From: Bin127 sp965221625
GTDB taxonomy: Bacteria > Chloroflexota > Dehalococcoidia > Lucifugimonadales > Lucifugimonadaceae
DNA length: 64,000 nt
Direction of reading: 5' to 3'
NCBI GenBank assembly: GCA_965221625.1
Contig: OZ244903.1
Location: forward strand, 1,302,001 to 1,366,000
Every line of letters starts with the position of its first letter. The stretch's first letter is position 1. Below, one piece after another: positions 63,008 to 64,000 of this stretch. The translations under genes were made by a program, and so were the position numbers. The notes beneath the pieces are model-generated. The model searched no databases. It had not been told where the DNA came from and was given only the letters and a program-made list of their open reading frames with translations.

Positions 63008-64000
63008 CGTCGACGACAACACGCGGCAGATCATCCGAGAGGAACTTGACACCAACATCTATGTCGAGGCCGGTGCCGGAACTGGTAAGACTACGTCTCT
63101 AGTCGATCGCGTCGTATCGCTCATACTCTCCGGCGTCAAGGTCGAGAACATCATCGCCATCACCTTTACTCGGGCTGCGGCTTCGGAGTTGAAGTCTCGC
63201 ATTCGAGAGGGTCTGGAGGACGAACTCGAATCCAACACTTCGCTAACCAAACAACAACGTGCCAATGTCAATGACGCCAAACTAAACGTCGAGTCGGCGG
63301 CGTTCCAAACGATCGACTCGCTGGCACTTTCTATGTTGAACGAGTTCCCGTTTGAAGCGGGATTGCCTCCCGGTGCAACCAACCAGGACGACTACCGCGC
63401 TGAACAGCGATTCGAAGAGCTGTGGCAACTCTGGCTCGCCGAGAGATTCGACGGAGACAAGGATTTCGAGGATTTCATCAGGCGCGCACTGTTCTACCGC
63501 TTGCGCAACCCGATTCGCAGTTTGCGCCAACTCGCCGCGTGCCAGTTTTCGGCACCAGTCCCAATTATCCGCACTGACGGTGATGAAATCCTAAGATCCG
63601 TCTCCAATGCCGCCGAGCAAGTCCGCTCCGCGATGGACGACTGTACTGATCCCGAAGACAAACTCTACATCTGGATGAAGGCAGCGATTGGTTGGTATGA
63701 CGATGCTAAGCCTAAGTTTGGAGGCACATCAGAGGAAAACGTCGTAAACGTTCTACTTTCGTTCACTGATCCCGGGAAGACTAATGTTGGCACGAAAGCC
63801 AATTGGGGCGAAAGTCCGAAAGCCCAAAGAGGCTATTGCAACGATCTTAGAGAGAAAATCGCAGAAGGCCGGCAATGCTATCGGGATCGAGTTGCCGCGG
63901 ACATGGCCAGGTTCGCTTTCTCGTTCGTCGATCTGTTCCACCAGCATTGTGAGGAAGAAGCGACGCTGACCTTTGATCAGACGCTCAGTCTGGCTGTGCG
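62991..64000 (+). CDS. addA: AddA-type UvrD-family helicase (3' partial)
   Basis: An ATG at 62991 opens a frame of 336 codons that continues past the window end. Walker A is EAGAGTGKTTSLVDRVV (about residues 26-42), and ITFTRAAASELKSRIREGL is motif Ia with the AddA/RecB spacing. The first residues overlap addB's stop by 17 bases, indicating translational coupling. The C-terminal nuclease domain expected of AddA is outside the window. Together with addB this would form an AddAB break-processing enzyme. Confidence 0.9.
   Translation, partial: MDQQNSVDDNTRQIIREELDTNIYVEAGAGTGKTTSLVDRVVSLILSGVKVENIIAITFTRAAASELKSRIREGLEDELESNTSLTKQQRANVNDAKLNVESAAFQTIDSLALSMLNEFPFEAGLPPGATNQDDYRAEQRFEELWQLWLAERFDGDKDFEDFIRRALFYRLRNPIRSLRQLAACQFSAPVPIIRTDGDEILRSVSNAAEQVRSAMDDCTDPEDKLYIWMKAAIGWYDDAKPKFGGTSEENVVNVLLSFTDPGKTNVGTKANWGESPKAQRGYCNDLREKIAEGRQCYRDRVAADMARFAFSFVDLFHQHCEEEATLTFDQTLSLAV

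Overview
The window looks like a stretch of chromosome from an uncultured Chloroflexota, most likely a Dehalococcoidia/SAR202-type marine or sponge-associated bacterium. The clues are two peptide-ABC-type lipoproteins with Val/Thr/Glu-rich 'VVQTVVVE' linkers after the lipid-anchor Cys, enolase-superfamily and sulfatase genes, a short EF-Ts, many GTG/TTG starts, about 55% GC by eye, and no outer-membrane or LPS genes. The taxonomic call is inference; there is no rRNA. I saw no prophage, insertion sequence or CRISPR array.

Layout. 1-15.5 kb is a catabolic uptake region. It holds a 5'-truncated sulfatase, two oligopeptide/dipeptide-type ABC systems (lipoprotein + two permeases each), an enolase-superfamily enzyme, a seven-repeat FG-GAP/ASPIC-UnbV lipoprotein, and one pair of DppD/DppF-type ATPases that may energise both systems. 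15.5-31.5 kb is mixed metabolism: a zinc-free MDR reductase, three tRNAs (Gly, Leu, Phe) around a degenerate DnaQ-like protein, a P-loop/DRTGG protein, a methyltransferase, a PcrA-type helicase, two MaoC-type hotdog proteins followed by a tandem-SDR fusion (resembling a dissected peroxisomal multifunctional enzyme), ThuA, a Nudix-GNAT fusion, a KorAB 2-oxoacid:ferredoxin oxidoreductase and PlsY. 31.6-42.2 kb has two tandem MFS paralogs, a cytochrome c maturation operon ccmABC-(ccmD fusion)-ccmE with a CXXXY-type CcmE, a frameshifted amidohydrolase, an N-acyl-D-amino-acid deacylase, an FAH-family enzyme and a CcdA-like protein. 42.3-58.3 kb is a housekeeping run: rpsB-tsf-pyrH-frr-uppS-cdsA-dxr-rseP-ispG-proS, then nusA-infB-rbfA-truB. 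The end has a CPA2 antiporter, tRNA-Arg and an addB-addA pair, the latter cut by the window edge.

How the parts work together. The left third looks built to import and open up small organic molecules (peptide-like or sulfated/acidic compounds). The hotdog/SDR genes suggest acyl-CoA hydration and oxidation, and KorAB the oxidation of 2-oxoacids with ferredoxin. The ccm genes and CcdA supply holocytochrome c. The right third is core translation, isoprenoid/lipid precursor supply (uppS, cdsA, dxr, rseP, ispG) and recombination repair.

Most notable: the selectively maintained VVQTVVVEKQVEVP repeat, tandem intercistronic hairpins after a binding-protein gene, an operator-like palindrome exactly filling a promoter spacer, a DnaQ-like protein with several catalytic positions substituted, a CcmD fusion, the split Fox2-like operon, and a nusA leader hairpin retained without rimP.
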